The notes under the pieces are model-generated. The model worked only from the letters and a program-made list of their open reading frames with translations. It ran no database searches and was not told where the DNA came from. Made by a program: the position numbers and the translations under genes. This document shows, piece by piece, positions 34,816-44,025 of a stretch of 64,000 nucleotides of DNA (positions within the stretch are counted from its first letter, which is position 1; every line of letters begins with the position of its first letter). Source of the stretch: Virgibacillus sp. MSP4-1 (lineage in GTDB: Bacteria; Bacillota; Bacilli; Bacillales; Alkalibacillaceae); assembly GCF_010092505.1 (NCBI RefSeq), contig NZ_CP048021.1, positions 1,860,001 through 1,924,000 of the forward strand. The letters are read 5' to 3'.

Positions 34816-36474
34816 ATGAATTATGACGTTATTATCGTAGGGGCCGGTCTGGCAGGCCTGACCGCTGCGGCTGAAGTAACGGATTCAGGAAAAAAAGTAT
34901 TACTGTTAGATCAGGAACCGGAAGCATCATTAGGTGGACAGGCTTGGTGGTCTTTTGGCGGGCTATTTCTGATTGATTCCCCTGAACAAAGGCGAATGGG
35001 GATTAAAGACTCTAAAGAATTGGCATGGCAGGACTGGCTGGGTACTGCCGGCTTTGATCGTGAAGATGATGAGGATTATTGGGGAAAAAAGTGGGCTGAG
35101 GCTTATGTAGATTTTGCGGCTGGTGAAAAGCGGGACTGGTTAAAATCCTTAGGGGTCCGTTTCTTTCCTGTTGTAGGCTGGGCCGAACGTGGCGGGTATC
35201 TGGCTGAAGGACACGGAAATTCCGTTCCCCGCTTCCATATTACCTGGGGAACCGGTCCGGGGATTGTGGAACCATTTGAGCATAAATTACGTGAAGCCAT
35301 AAAAAAGGGACTCGCAGATTATCGACCTCGGCACCAGGTAGATGAGCTGATCACTGAAAATGGGACGATTGTGGGGGTAAGAGGCTCCATTTTGGAAGAA
35401 AGTGACGCTTCCAGAGGAGAAGAAAGCTCACGAACTGTAGTTGATGATTTTGAATTTAGAGCAGATGCTGTAATTGTTTCCAGTGGTGGTATCGGGGCAA
35501 ACTTTGAGCTCATTCGTAAAAACTGGCCTTCCCGACTAGGTAAGCCCCCCAGGAATATGATTTCCGGTGTGCCAGCCCATGTAGACGGGCGGATGCTTGC
35601 TATTTCTGAAAAAGCAGGAGGGAAAGTTGTCAATCGGGATCGGATGTGGCACTACACGGAAGGTATTAAAAATTGGAGCCCCATCTGGCCGGAGCACGGT
35701 ATACGAATTCTTCCCGGCCCCTCCTCGATCTGGCTTGATGCGAATGGCAATCGCCTGCCGGTACCCAATTTACCTGGGTTTGATACATTGAGTACGCTGA
35801 AAGCCATTCTTTCAACAGGCCATGATTATTCCTGGTTTATTTTAACAAAAACCATTATCGAGCGTGAATTTGCCTTGTCCGGATCCGAGCAGAATCCTGA
35901 TTTAACCGGAAAAAGCATTCGTAAGGTCCTGTCACGTGTGCTGCCCGGTCCTCCTAGGCCCGTGCAGGCATTCATGGATAAAGGCGAGGATTTTATTGTT
36001 GCCAGAGACCTCCAGGAGCTCGCTAAAGGCATGAATGATCTTACAGAAGAACAGCAGCTCGATTACTCTCATATTAAAAGGCAAATAGAGGCACGAGACA
36101 GAGCGATGGAAAATCCTTTTTCAAAAGACTTACAAGTAACAGCTTTACGCGGAGCGCGCAAATATCGCGGCGATCGCCGAATTCGCGTAGCCAAACCTCA
36201 CAAAATTTTAGATCCAAAACACGGACCACTAATTGCCGTTCGCCTTAACATTTTGAGCCGCAAAACTCTCGGCGGACTTCAGACCGATCTCTCCGGCAGA
36301 GTGTTAAATGATGAGGGAGAGCCTGTCAGAGGACTCTATGCCGCCGGGGAAGTGTCCGGTTTCGGCGGTGGCGGTGTTCACGGGTATCGCTCCCTGGAAG
36401 GAACCTTTCTGGGCGGATGCTTATTTTCTGGCAGGAAAGCTGGTCAGGGTGTTGTGGAAGATATCGGGCGTTAG
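34816..36474 (+). CDS. FAD-binding dehydrogenase (3-ketosteroid dehydrogenase / fumarate-reductase fold)
   Basis: A 552-residue flavoprotein of the FAD_binding_2 family. FAD motif DVIIVGAGLAGLTAAAEV at residues 4-21, SLGGQAWWSFGG, and C-terminal GLYAAGEVSGFGGGGVHGYRSLEGTFLGG. Related to KstD and flavocytochrome c subunits, and annotated simply as FAD-binding dehydrogenase in many genomes; the substrate is not evident. AGGGGGGAGAG precedes ATG 34816; the frame upstream to 34762 is not supported. Diverges from the reductase-esterase pair, so the three could act on related compounds. Confidence 0.82.
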   Translation: MNYDVIIVGAGLAGLTAAAEVTDSGKKVLLLDQEPEASLGGQAWWSFGGLFLIDSPEQRRMGIKDSKELAWQDWLGTAGFDREDDEDYWGKKWAEAYVDFAAGEKRDWLKSLGVRFFPVVGWAERGGYLAEGHGNSVPRFHITWGTGPGIVEPFEHKLREAIKKGLADYRPRHQVDELITENGTIVGVRGSILEESDASRGEESSRTVVDDFEFRADAVIVSSGGIGANFELIRKNWPSRLGKPPRNMISGVPAHVDGRMLAISEKAGGKVVNRDRMWHYTEGIKNWSPIWPEHGIRILPGPSSIWLDANGNRLPVPNLPGFDTLSTLKAILSTGHDYSWFILTKTIIEREFALSGSEQNPDLTGKSIRKVLSRVLPGPPRPVQAFMDKGEDFIVARDLQELAKGMNDLTEEQQLDYSHIKRQIEARDRAMENPFSKDLQVTALRGARKYRGDRRIRVAKPHKILDPKHGPLIAVRLNILSRKTLGGLQTDLSGRVLNDEGEPVRGLYAAGEVSGFGGGGVHGYRSLEGTFLGGCLFSGRKAGQGVVEDIGR

Positions 36475-36549
36475 GGATTAATGTAAAGTTTTAAATGGTA
36501 ACGAAAATTTTAAAACGGTCTGGTTTCTGGCTTTGACAGTCAGGCAAAT

Positions 36550-36593
36550 GAACCATCCTGGAGTCTGAATGAGACTTCCAGGATGGTTTTTTG
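36550..36593 (+). terminator. Terminator of the FAD dehydrogenase gene
   Basis: AACCATCCTGGAGTCT / AGACTTCCAGGATGGTT, about 15 paired bases with one bulge and a 5-nt loop, followed by TTTT. 75 bp after the stop codon. Confidence 0.85.
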
Positions 36594-36640
36594 CGTTCTG
36601 GAAGGGAGTTGGCTGGTTGGATTTTGTGATTCGGGGGTGG

Positions 36641-37022
36641 TATCCGCCGGTTGGAGGATTCTATCAATTAGTTTCGGTGTTTTATCCACCGATTTTGAAA
36701 AGAATCACGTCTTTTTTTAAATCTATCAACCTTTGCCATTCAGGCTGTTCTTTAATCGGTACATTTGGCGTGGTTATCTGTCAATTGCTGCTGAATATCA
36801 ATCAAGTCTGTTTATATTCAAGGCTGTTTGCTGGTTTTATCAATCAGTTTCTTAGATTTATCAATCAAAACTGATCAATCACGTCTGATTCCAGCATTTA
36901 TCCACCGATTCATGCCGGTTTCAAGTCTGTTTACTCTTTCTATCCATCATTTCCACACTTTTATCAATCCCTCCCGCTCATTTATCCACATCCCGAACAA
37001 TCTATCCAGCCGCACCCATCCT
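36641..37022. repeat. Degenerate 21-nt-period tandem array
   Basis: TATC(A/C)A(C/T) motifs start at 36641, 36662, 36683, 36724, 36775, 36796, 36838, 36859, 36899, 36941, 36962, 36983 and 37003; intervals are 21, 21, 41, 51, 21, 42, 21, 40, 42, 21, 21 and 20. Most gaps are one or two 21-nt units, and decayed motifs (for example AATCACG at 36703) fill some missing positions. On the minus strand units read G(A/G)TTGATAAA or GGTGGATAAA and would encode (I/V)DK heptads, but stops interrupt every frame. It lies between the two convergent terminators, so it is outside both flanking transcription units. Confidence 0.65.
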
Positions 37023-37032
37023 GAATCCAAAA

Positions 37033-37069
37033 CATAAAAAAGCCTGATCCCTTCATCATGGATCAGGCT
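37033..37069 (-). terminator. Terminator of the copper operon
   Basis: AGCCTGATCC / GGATCAGGCT, 10 bp, 9-nt loop, followed on the minus strand by T6. 15 bp after the copZ stop. Confidence 0.8.
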
Positions 37070-37083
37070 CTTTCATATATTCA

Positions 37084-37290
37084 TCAGGCTACAACATCAT
37101 AGCCTTGTTCTTCAATGGCTTCATTCATTGCCTCCAAGGTAACCTTGGAATCATCATAGGTTACGTCGACTTTGCCAGTGCTAAGGTCGACCTCAACGGA
37201 TGACACTCCATCAAGGCTTTCTAAAGCACCTTTTACAGATTGTACGCAATGTCCGCATGACATTCCCTGTACGTTTAATGTTGTTTGCAT
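37084..37290 (-). CDS. copZ: Copper chaperone CopZ
   Basis: A 68-residue single heavy-metal-associated domain. The copper site is GMSCGHC (residues 10-16) and the fold pattern SVKGALESLDGVSSVEVDLSTGKVDVTYDD is canonical. CopZ binds Cu(I) in the cytoplasm and hands it to CopA and CsoR. Last gene of csoR-copA-copZ, 31 bp after copA. Confidence 0.92.
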   Translation of the reverse strand: MQTTLNVQGMSCGHCVQSVKGALESLDGVSSVEVDLSTGKVDVTYDDSKVTLEAMNEAIEEQGYDVVA

Positions 37291-37321
37291 GATTCATTAC
37301 CCCTTTCTAAATGTAAATATT

Positions 37322-39706
37322 TTATATCTTCACTCGCTTCAATCGAAGTGAGTTAGACACCACACTTACTGAACTTAGAGCCATCGCACCGCCGGCAATC
37401 CATGGAGCCAGCAGTCCCAATGCCGCAACCGGAATACCGGCACTGTTATAGGCCAGAGCCCAGAATAGATTCTGACGGATGTTTTTAATGGTGGCTTTAC
37501 TCATTTTAATTGCTTTTGGAATGAGTAGTAGTTCGCCACCTAAAATGGTGACATCCGCTGCTTCGATAGCCACCTCTGTTCCGGTTCCGATGGCAATCCC
37601 GATGTCTGCAACGGCTAATGCAGGCGCATCGTTCACGCCATCTCCTACCATCGCCACTTTGTTTCCCTGAAGCTGTATTTGTTTTACCTGATTGGCTTTT
37701 TCTTCCGGGAGAACCTGGGCAATGACCTGATCAATTCCTACCTGGTTGGCAATGGCCTCAGCGGTTCGTTTGTTATCGCCTGTAAGCATAATCACTTTAA
37801 GTCCCAGATCTTTCAACTGATGAATTGCTTCGATAGCTGTGTCCTTAACGGTATCGGCTACGGCAACAATGCCTCGATATTCACCGTCTACAGCGATAAG
37901 CATAGCGGTTTTTCCATTGTTTTCGTAATCTACCAGCTGCTGTTCGGCGTTTTCCACCCTTACTTCATTTTCTTCCATAAGGGTTCTTGTTCCGACAAGA
38001 ATGGTTTTCCCGGATACATTTGCTTTAATACCCCTTCCAGGTATAGCGGTAAAATCTTCTGTATCCAATAAACCGATTTCCTGCTCCGTTGCATAGGAGA
38101 CAATAGCTTCGGCTAAAGGATGTTCGGAGCCTTTTTCCGCACTGGCTAACAGGCGCAAGGTTTCCTCATCACCGGAAAAATCAGTGACCTCAGGCTTACC
38201 CTTAGTAATGGTTCCTGTTTTATCCAAAATAATCGCATCTAAGTCGTGGGTTCTTTCCAAATGCTCGCCGCCTTTGAACAAAATTCCGTTTTCTGCTGCT
38301 TTGCCTGTGCCAACCATGATAGAGGTCGGAGTGGCCAGACCCAGGGCACATGGGCAGGCAATCACTAATACGGCGATTGCTGCGACAAGCGATGCTTCAA
38401 AGTTGCCTGGTGAAACGAAGGATATCCAGACTATAAAGGTTAGTACAGCTATCCCTACAACTATCGGAACGAAATAACCGGAAATCACATCGGCCAGACG
38501 CTGAATAGGCGCCTTTGAACCCTGGGCATCCTCAACGACCTTCACAATGGAGGCTAAGGCGGTATCCTTGCCTACCTTAGTTGCTTCCATTTCGATGGTT
38601 CCGTTTTTGTTCATGGTCGAACCGATGACTTCTGCGTTGGCTTCCTTTTCAACAGGAATGGATTCACCCGTGATCATCGACTCATCAACAGAGGTTCTTC
38701 CTTTTACGATGGTACCGTCTACGGGTATTTTCTCACCGGGCTTAATCATGAGACGATCCCCGACAGCAACCTCATCTATGGGTATCATCACTTCTTCTCC
38801 ATCTCTGATGACCCGGGCCTGCTTTGCCTGCAGATTCAACAATTTAGAGAGAGCGACAGTGGTTTTACTTTTCGCGTTCGTCTCCAGATATTTTCCAAAC
38901 AGGATCAGTGTAATTAAAATCGCACTCGTTTCAAAATAGAGATGGGGGGTATAGGCTGGGTTTCCTATCGTTTTTAACCCTTCATACAGACTGTAAAAAT
39001 AGGCTGCACTCGTACCTAATGCCACCAGTACATCCATGTTGGCACTGCCATTTCGTAAATTTTTATAGGCCCCAACATAGAACTGCCAGCCGATGATAAA
39101 CTGAACAGGTGTGGCCAGGGCAAACTGGAACCATGGATTCATGAAAATATCAGGAATGTCTGCTGCAAATAAGTGCACAAGCATGGTCACCAGTAATGGA
39201 GCAGATAACAAGGATGACACGAGCAGCTTCGTTTTCATTTGTTTGAGCTGCTTTTCCTTCTGCGATTGTTTTCCTTCCTGATCGGCTTTTACCTTTGCAT
39301 CATAACCGAGCTTCTGAATTTTTCCGATAAAATCATTTTCTTCAATGAATCCAGGCGTATATTCGATCGTTGCACTCTCTGTGGCAAGGTTGACACTCGC
39401 CTGTTTGACGCCCTTTTGTTTATTTAAAACCTTTTCAATTCGATTGGAACAGGCTGCACAGGTCATCCCCATCACGTCAAATTCGGCTTTTTCGGTTTGC
39501 ACTCCATAGCCGAGCTTTTCGATTTTTTCGCTTAAATCATCAACGGATGCTGTGGATGGATCATAATCGATACTTGCTCTCTCCGTGGTCAAATTCACCT
39601 GAGCATCGACACCGTCCATTTTATTTAAGACCTTCTCAATTCGGTTTGAGCAGGCTGCACAGGTCATCCCTGTGACACCAAGGGTTGTATGTTCTTGTTC
39701 ACTCAT
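37322..39706 (-). CDS. copA: Copper-exporting P-type ATPase CopA
   Basis: A 794-residue P1B-ATPase. Two N-terminal metal-binding domains each carry GMTCAACS (C16/C19 in the first). Eight membrane helices with the intramembrane CPC motif in [13 protein letters not shown], actuator TGES in [14 protein letters not shown], phosphorylation site [11 protein letters not shown], the SEHPLAEA histidine and [12 protein letters not shown] hinge. It pumps Cu(I) out using ATP. Size and domain number equal B. subtilis CopA. Between csoR (47 bp upstream) and copZ. Confidence 0.95.
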   Translation of the reverse strand: MSEQEHTTLGVTGMTCAACSNRIEKVLNKMDGVDAQVNLTTERASIDYDPSTASVDDLSEKIEKLGYGVQTEKAEFDVMGMTCAACSNRIEKVLNKQKGVKQASVNLATESATIEYTPGFIEENDFIGKIQKLGYDAKVKADQEGKQSQKEKQLKQMKTKLLVSSLLSAPLLVTMLVHLFAADIPDIFMNPWFQFALATPVQFIIGWQFYVGAYKNLRNGSANMDVLVALGTSAAYFYSLYEGLKTIGNPAYTPHLYFETSAILITLILFGKYLETNAKSKTTVALSKLLNLQAKQARVIRDGEEVMIPIDEVAVGDRLMIKPGEKIPVDGTIVKGRTSVDESMITGESIPVEKEANAEVIGSTMNKNGTIEMEATKVGKDTALASIVKVVEDAQGSKAPIQRLADVISGYFVPIVVGIAVLTFIVWISFVSPGNFEASLVAAIAVLVIACPCALGLATPTSIMVGTGKAAENGILFKGGEHLERTHDLDAIILDKTGTITKGKPEVTDFSGDEETLRLLASAEKGSEHPLAEAIVSYATEQEIGLLDTEDFTAIPGRGIKANVSGKTILVGTRTLMEENEVRVENAEQQLVDYENNGKTAMLIAVDGEYRGIVAVADTVKDTAIEAIHQLKDLGLKVIMLTGDNKRTAEAIANQVGIDQVIAQVLPEEKANQVKQIQLQGNKVAMVGDGVNDAPALAVADIGIAIGTGTEVAIEAADVTILGGELLLIPKAIKMSKATIKNIRQNLFWALAYNSAGIPVAALGLLAPWIAGGAMALSSVSVVSNSLRLKRVKI

Positions 39707-39753
39707 GCTTCTCCCTCCTTACTGAACATGATGGGAAGTTATTCTTCAAAACG

Positions 39754-40056
39754 TTATTTAGAGAATTGCTTCATGACTTCCATCAATTCATCGATTGCTT
39801 CGTCACCATTCCCCGATTTTACTGCGTCACTGACACAATGCTTGGTATGTCGTTCTGCAATTGAGAAGCCCACTTTTTTCAAGGCTGCATTAATGGCACT
39901 GATTTGAACCAAAATATCCGGACAATAACGATCTTCCTCAACCATTTTCTGAATCCCCCGAACCTGCCCTTCAATTCGTTTTAAGCGATTGACTACGGCT
40001 GCTTTTTCCTCGTCCGTTCTAGGGGTTACCGGATGATCATGCAGGAATTCACCCAC
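39754..40056 (-). CDS. csoR: Copper-sensing repressor CsoR
   Basis: A 100-residue all-helical repressor. The Cu(I) ligands C45, H70 and C74 are all present (RYCPDILV and ERHTKHCVSDA). Apo-CsoR represses the operon; Cu(I) binding releases it. The GTG start at 40056 has AAGGAGGG seven bases upstream. First gene of the copper operon, with a palindromic operator about 30 bp upstream. Confidence 0.93.
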   Translation of the reverse strand: MGEFLHDHPVTPRTDEEKAAVVNRLKRIEGQVRGIQKMVEEDRYCPDILVQISAINAALKKVGFSIAERHTKHCVSDAVKSGNGDEAIDELMEVMKQFSK

Positions 40057-40081
40057 TCAGCATCCCTCCTTATCTTTTCTA

Positions 40082-40116
40082 ATTATACTATACCCCCCTA
40101 TAGTATTGATTGTCAA
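40082..40116 (-). promoter_or_regulatory. csoR promoter and CsoR operator
   Basis: 40085-40106 is ATACTATA-C6-TATAGTAT, perfect 8-bp arms around a run of six C/G, the form expected of a CsoR site. On the minus strand TTGACA (40111-40116) is 18 nt from TATAGT (40087-40092), so the operator covers the spacer and -10. This is an autoregulated promoter for csoR-copA-copZ. Confidence 0.75.
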
Positions 40117-40192
40117 ATGAGATGTTCCTTTATTATAAAGATTAGTAAAAGTATTCCCGAAAAATTTTTTCTAAATCTATTAAACGAATAAA

Positions 40193-40345
40193 GGCGGAAG
40201 CGCCCCGCTTAGCGACGTACGGACTGGACTGAGCCGTAGGAGATATAGGAAACACGACGAACCTTGTGAGTCGATGTTGACTTATCGGACGGAGGTGAAG
40301 GAAGTCTCGCTAGTCGCTGGGCGCTGGAGCCGGACGTGGCCTCTC
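40193..40345. repeat. GC-rich structured intergenic element
   Basis: The ends pair: AGCGCCC (40199) with GGGCGCT (40319) and AGCGAC (40211) with GTCGCT (40313), enclosing about 95 nt. Base composition and the AAGCGCCCCGC / GGGCGCTGGAGCCGG ends resemble GC-rich intergenic repeats I associate with Bacillaceae genomes. A flank-only remnant occurs at 4.2 kb. The 40057-40509 gap otherwise holds the csoR promoter and a terminator. Confidence 0.55.
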
Positions 40346-40394
40346 CTGTCTATATCATCCACAATCCGTTATTTTATAATTTCCTAGACGACAA

Positions 40395-40440
40395 CAAAAA
40401 AATCAGGCGTGTTCTGTGATTTCAAACACTCCTGACTTTA
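40395..40440 (-). terminator. Terminator downstream of the aldehyde dehydrogenase gene
   Basis: TCAGGCGTGTT / AACACTCCTGA pair with one mismatch; the left A-run supplies a T-run on the minus strand. About 70 bp after the aldehyde dehydrogenase stop. Confidence 0.6.
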
Positions 40441-40509
40441 AAATCCACTATTTTTCTGTCCTTAATTCTGAAGGTCACTCGTTTTGCCGTCCATTCCCCG
40501 CAAAAACTT

Positions 40510-41880
40510 TTATTTAAGAAACCATTTAATCCTTTTTACACCATTTTTCATCGTCGGATAGCGGAAAGGGATATCGAATAAGTTCGTCTGTTTTACGATA
40601 CTCTTCTTGTGGGAAAAGGCATCAAAATTGCCCTTCCCGTGATAGGATCCGATTCCACTGGATTTTACACCGCCAAAAGGGAGATAAGGCGAGACAAAAT
40701 GATAAACTGTATCATTAATACAACCGCCTCCAAAGGAAATTTTACTCAGCACTTCTGACTGGATATTTTTTTCGGCTGTAAATAAATAAAGGGCCAATGG
40801 ATGAGGGTGCTGATAAACGCCATCAATGACCTCATCTAAATCCTGATATTCCATCACGGGTAAAATCGGACCGAATATTTCATCTTTCATCACGGGATCC
40901 TCCCATGAGATATCCGTCAGCACAGTTGGTTCCATAGCAAGTGTTGTGGAATCAATGTGTCCCCCCATAAATGTTTCGCCATCTTCAAGAAACATTTTCA
41001 AACGGTTAAAGTGCTTTTCACTGACGATATGTGTATAATTTTCATTTTTTAAAGGCTCCTCACCATATAAACGGAGAACCGCCTTTTTAAACTCCTCCAA
41101 AAATTCCGTCCTGATCTTTTCATGAACATACACGTAGTCAGGGGCAATACACGTTTGACCGGCATTGGTAAATTTCCCCCAGGCTATGCGCCTGGCCGCT
41201 AATTTCAGGTTGGCATCCTCGTGTACAATACAAGGACTCTTCCCTCCTAACTCGAGGGTGACTGGCGTCAGGTTTTTGGATGCTGCCTCCATCACAATCT
41301 TTCCTACAGGCACACTTCCGGTAAAAAAGATGTAATCTATATTCTGATTCAATAACGCCTGACTTGTTTCTGCCCCACCTTGAATAACGGAGACAAATTC
41401 CTCTGGATAAAGGCTGGCAATTAAACGTTCCAGAAAGTCTGATGTTTCCGGTGTATATTCCGATGGTTTAATGATGGATGTATTTCCGGCCGAAATCGCT
41501 CCAATCAGAGGTACCAGTGCCAGCTGAAATGGATAGTTCCAAGGGGAGATAATCAGGGAAACCCCATATGGCTCCGAGTAGATATAGCTGGAAGAACCAA
41601 AATGTGTAATCGGTGTTCTTACCTTCTTAGGCTTCATCCACGAACGCAGACGTTTTAAGGTAAAGCCAATTTCCTCCAGTACAATACCGATTTCTGTTGA
41701 GTACGCTTCAAATTCCGACTTATTTAAATCGATTTTCAGGACATCCATAATTTCCTTTTCATTTTCCTGAATCGCACGCTTTAATTTTTCGAGCATTTCC
41801 ACGCGAAAGGAAACCTCTCTTGTTTTTCCGCTTTGAAAAAATTCCCGCTGCTTTCGTACAAGTGTCTGATAGCCTCCCAA
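40510..41880 (-). CDS. Aldehyde dehydrogenase (class 3 / YwdH-like)
   Basis: A 456-residue ALDH of the short class-3 type with a hydrophobic-basic C-terminus (NLFDIPFRYPTMKNGVKRIKWFLK). Seen: SPWNYPFQL, catalytic Glu in VTLELGGKSPCIV, catalytic Cys in GQTCIAPDYV, and EIFGPILPV. It oxidises fatty or aromatic aldehydes with NAD(P). It is 12 bp downstream of the iron-type alcohol dehydrogenase gene, so the pair probably converts an alcohol to its acid. Confidence 0.88.
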   Translation of the reverse strand: MGGYQTLVRKQREFFQSGKTREVSFRVEMLEKLKRAIQENEKEIMDVLKIDLNKSEFEAYSTEIGIVLEEIGFTLKRLRSWMKPKKVRTPITHFGSSSYIYSEPYGVSLIISPWNYPFQLALVPLIGAISAGNTSIIKPSEYTPETSDFLERLIASLYPEEFVSVIQGGAETSQALLNQNIDYIFFTGSVPVGKIVMEAASKNLTPVTLELGGKSPCIVHEDANLKLAARRIAWGKFTNAGQTCIAPDYVYVHEKIRTEFLEEFKKAVLRLYGEEPLKNENYTHIVSEKHFNRLKMFLEDGETFMGGHIDSTTLAMEPTVLTDISWEDPVMKDEIFGPILPVMEYQDLDEVIDGVYQHPHPLALYLFTAEKNIQSEVLSKISFGGGCINDTVYHFVSPYLPFGGVKSSGIGSYHGKGNFDAFSHKKSIVKQTNLFDIPFRYPTMKNGVKRIKWFLK

Positions 41881-41892
41881 TAGTCTCCCTCC

Positions 41893-43092
41893 CTATTCCA
41901 TAATGGTATGATACAAGAATTGCATATCTTTTTTTCCAAAAATCTCTGGAACAGGATAAAGCGGGTTGGCTTCCGAAAGGGCACGTTTAACCATGAATGG
42001 AAGATCATCCTCCTTAATTCCGCCTATTTTATTCGGGATTTCCATCCTTCTATTTAGGCTCTTAATCTCCTCAATAAATTTTACAGCCTTTTGTTCCTCA
42101 TGATCGGATAGATCCCCAATGTTCACTAAATCAGCTAGTTCAGCCAGGGGTTTATTCACAGAACTTCCATAGTACTCAAGCACATGAGGCAAAATAACAG
42201 CATTTGCCAGGCCATGAGGAACACCATAAAACCCACCCAGGGTATGAGCAATCGCATGTACATTTCCAACATAAGCCCGTGTGAAAGCAACCCCTGCCAG
42301 ATAGGCGGCCCGCTGCATATTGGCCCTGGCCTCCAGATTTTCCCCATTTTCATAGGCCTCATAGAGATTATCGAAAATCAGCTTCACCGCTTCCCGACTG
42401 CTCTGTTTTGCCTTTTCCGAGGCCCCATGATTTGTGTAGGCTTCGACCGCATGAGTCAGAGCATCCATTCCTGTTGTAGACGTTATGTGTGGAGGCAATT
42501 TCTGGGTCAGCAATGGATCAAGCACAGCAAATTGGGGAATCAGGGATAAATCCATAATGGCATACTTTTCATGCGTATCAGGGTTGGAAACGACAGCTGC
42601 AACGGTTGCCTCACTTCCCGTTCCCGCTGTAGTAGGAACCGCTATAAGAGGCGGAATTTCCTTTCGTATTTTTAGCAGACCTTTTAACTTTGGTACAGGT
42701 TTCCCCGGCCGGGCTACTCTTGCACCTACACCCTTGGCACAATCCATTGGAGATCCCCCGCCAAAGGCAATAATCCCTTTGCAGTTACTGTTCTTATAAA
42801 CCTTTAAAGCGTTTTCAATATTCCCGATAGTCGGATTAGGAACAACCTGATCATAAATAACGTAATGAATGCCTTCTTTCTTCAAAGCTTCAAGCATATG
42901 ATCCATTAATCCTATGGATCGAATCCCTTCATCCGTGACAATTAATACTTTATCAAGATGCTTTCTTTTTAATAATGGTGGCAGCTCACTTAAACTGTTT
43001 TCTCCTTCCAGCAAAACAGGTTCACGCCATGGCAGTAATCCCATAACGATTCGGCTTACCCGCTGGTATACTCTGCAAAATAACTTAAACAT
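41893..43092 (-). CDS. Iron-containing (group III) alcohol dehydrogenase
   Basis: A 399-residue Fe-ADH: NAD motif GGGSPMDCAKG, VPTTAGTGSEATVAAVVS, and metal-ligand segment HAIAHTLGGFYGVPHGLANAVILPHVLEYYG with the preceding MDALTHAVEAY. The N-terminus carries an extra ~20-residue amphipathic stretch. It oxidises an alcohol or reduces an aldehyde; the aldehyde dehydrogenase follows 12 bp later in the same operon. A CRE-like site lies 45-60 bp upstream. Confidence 0.86.
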   Translation of the reverse strand: MFKLFCRVYQRVSRIVMGLLPWREPVLLEGENSLSELPPLLKRKHLDKVLIVTDEGIRSIGLMDHMLEALKKEGIHYVIYDQVVPNPTIGNIENALKVYKNSNCKGIIAFGGGSPMDCAKGVGARVARPGKPVPKLKGLLKIRKEIPPLIAVPTTAGTGSEATVAAVVSNPDTHEKYAIMDLSLIPQFAVLDPLLTQKLPPHITSTTGMDALTHAVEAYTNHGASEKAKQSSREAVKLIFDNLYEAYENGENLEARANMQRAAYLAGVAFTRAYVGNVHAIAHTLGGFYGVPHGLANAVILPHVLEYYGSSVNKPLAELADLVNIGDLSDHEEQKAVKFIEEIKSLNRRMEIPNKIGGIKEDDLPFMVKRALSEANPLYPVPEIFGKKDMQFLYHTIME

Positions 43093-43137
43093 AAATGCCC
43101 CTCCTCTGCTTCATGAATATACGGCTTCGACAAATAA

Positions 43138-43151
43138 TGAAAGCGCTTAAC
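43138..43151. promoter_or_regulatory. Imperfect CRE upstream of the alcohol/aldehyde dehydrogenase operon
   Basis: TGAAAGCGCTTAAC contains the AAAGCGCTT palindromic core and fits TGWAANCGNTNWCA at 12 of 14 positions. Location about 50 bp before the ADH start suits CcpA control. Weaker than the other two sites. Confidence 0.4.
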
Positions 43152-43396
43152 TTTTATGATGAAAATTCAGGCTGAAAAATGTCACCTCCCGCTAAAACTG
43201 GATAAAATCAAATTCATCAAAAACCATAACCTTCTTCACTTTAATATATAGGTAATTTTCTAAATATTCAATCACTTAATATGTATAGTAAACCTTTTGC
43301 TTATGAAAAAAAGGGGTACATTTATAGGGGAATCCTTTCAGCAGAAATCAGACAATTGACGGGAGAAAAAAGATATAAAGTAAAGCTTTCATCAGT

Positions 43397-43426
43397 GGGG
43401 TTACGGCCAGATCATACGTGATAAAT
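43397..43426 (+). repeat. Dispersed ~30-bp element, copy 5
   Basis: GGGGTTACGGCC followed by AGATCATACGTGATAAATG. It directly precedes the csaA terminator-like hairpin. The rest of the 43093-43513 gap shows an AT-rich stretch and the CRE-like site. Confidence 0.5.
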
Positions 43427-43429
43427 GTA

Positions 43430-43478
43430 CAAAAGCGCAGGCTCCCATTTGACGAGGCTAAACGGGATCCTGCGCTCC
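43430..43478 (-). terminator. Long hairpin, likely csaA terminator derived from a GC-rich repeat
   Basis: AGCGCAGG (43434) and CCTGCGCT (43469) pair around a 27-nt loop; on the minus strand the stem is followed by TTTTG. The arms resemble the ends of GC-rich intergenic repeats (GCGCAGGCTCC also occurs at 8.0 kb). Confidence 0.5.
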
Positions 43479-43513
43479 CTTGTCCAACTGCTTCGCTAAA
43501 CTTGCTTAATGAT

Positions 43514-43846
43514 TTAAGCTATAGGTGTACCATCAGGGACCTGTTGTTCAGGCTGCAGAAGGACAACATCCCCTTCTCCTGGTACGCCACCGATCACCAG
43601 AACCTCGGACTTATAACCGGCAATCCGCATCGGTGGAAAATTAACGACCGCAACCACCTGTCTCCCAATAAGCTGCTCCGGTTCATAGCGTTCGGTGATC
43701 TGAGCCGACGATTGCTTCACACCTAATTCTCCAAAATAAATTTCAAGTTTAATAGCAGGCTTTCTGGCTTCCGGAAAAGGTTCAGCTTTTTTCACAGTAC
43801 CAATACGTATATCCAGGTTCTGAAAGTCTTCCAATGTGGCCATCAC
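43514..43846 (-). CDS. csaA: tRNA-binding protein / chaperone CsaA
   Basis: A 110-residue EMAPII-type OB-fold protein: [28 protein letters not shown](I/V)G being the family start; [31 protein letters not shown]; and the C-terminal [25 protein letters not shown]. Identical in length to B. subtilis CsaA, which binds tRNA and has export-chaperone activity. Stand-alone gene with GGAGAGAACGTG upstream. Confidence 0.9.
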   Translation of the reverse strand: MMATLEDFQNLDIRIGTVKKAEPFPEARKPAIKLEIYFGELGVKQSSAQITERYEPEQLIGRQVVAVVNFPPMRIAGYKSEVLVIGGVPGEGDVVLLQPEQQVPDGTPIA

Positions 43847-44025
43847 GTTCTCTCCTTTTAAACAAGCATTCTACTATGTTCATTCCTTATTTTTTTAAAA
43901 ATCCCTGCTTAATGATAAGATTAATTTAAGAATAGGATTGATAAAAAACCTGCAGATGGAATGAAAGATAAAATATCGGGTAAAGTTATGAAGGGAAAAC
44001 TACTATTTTACAGGAAGTTGGAAAT

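Noticed and set aside
36641-37022. A DnaA-box cluster or replication-related site
   Set aside because: Only one exact DnaA box is present; most units are TTATCAATC-like and too divergent for a confident call.
36569-37037. Two plus-strand frames over the 21-nt array
   Set aside because: They follow a strong terminator, lack ribosome binding sites and arise because the repeat period is a multiple of three.
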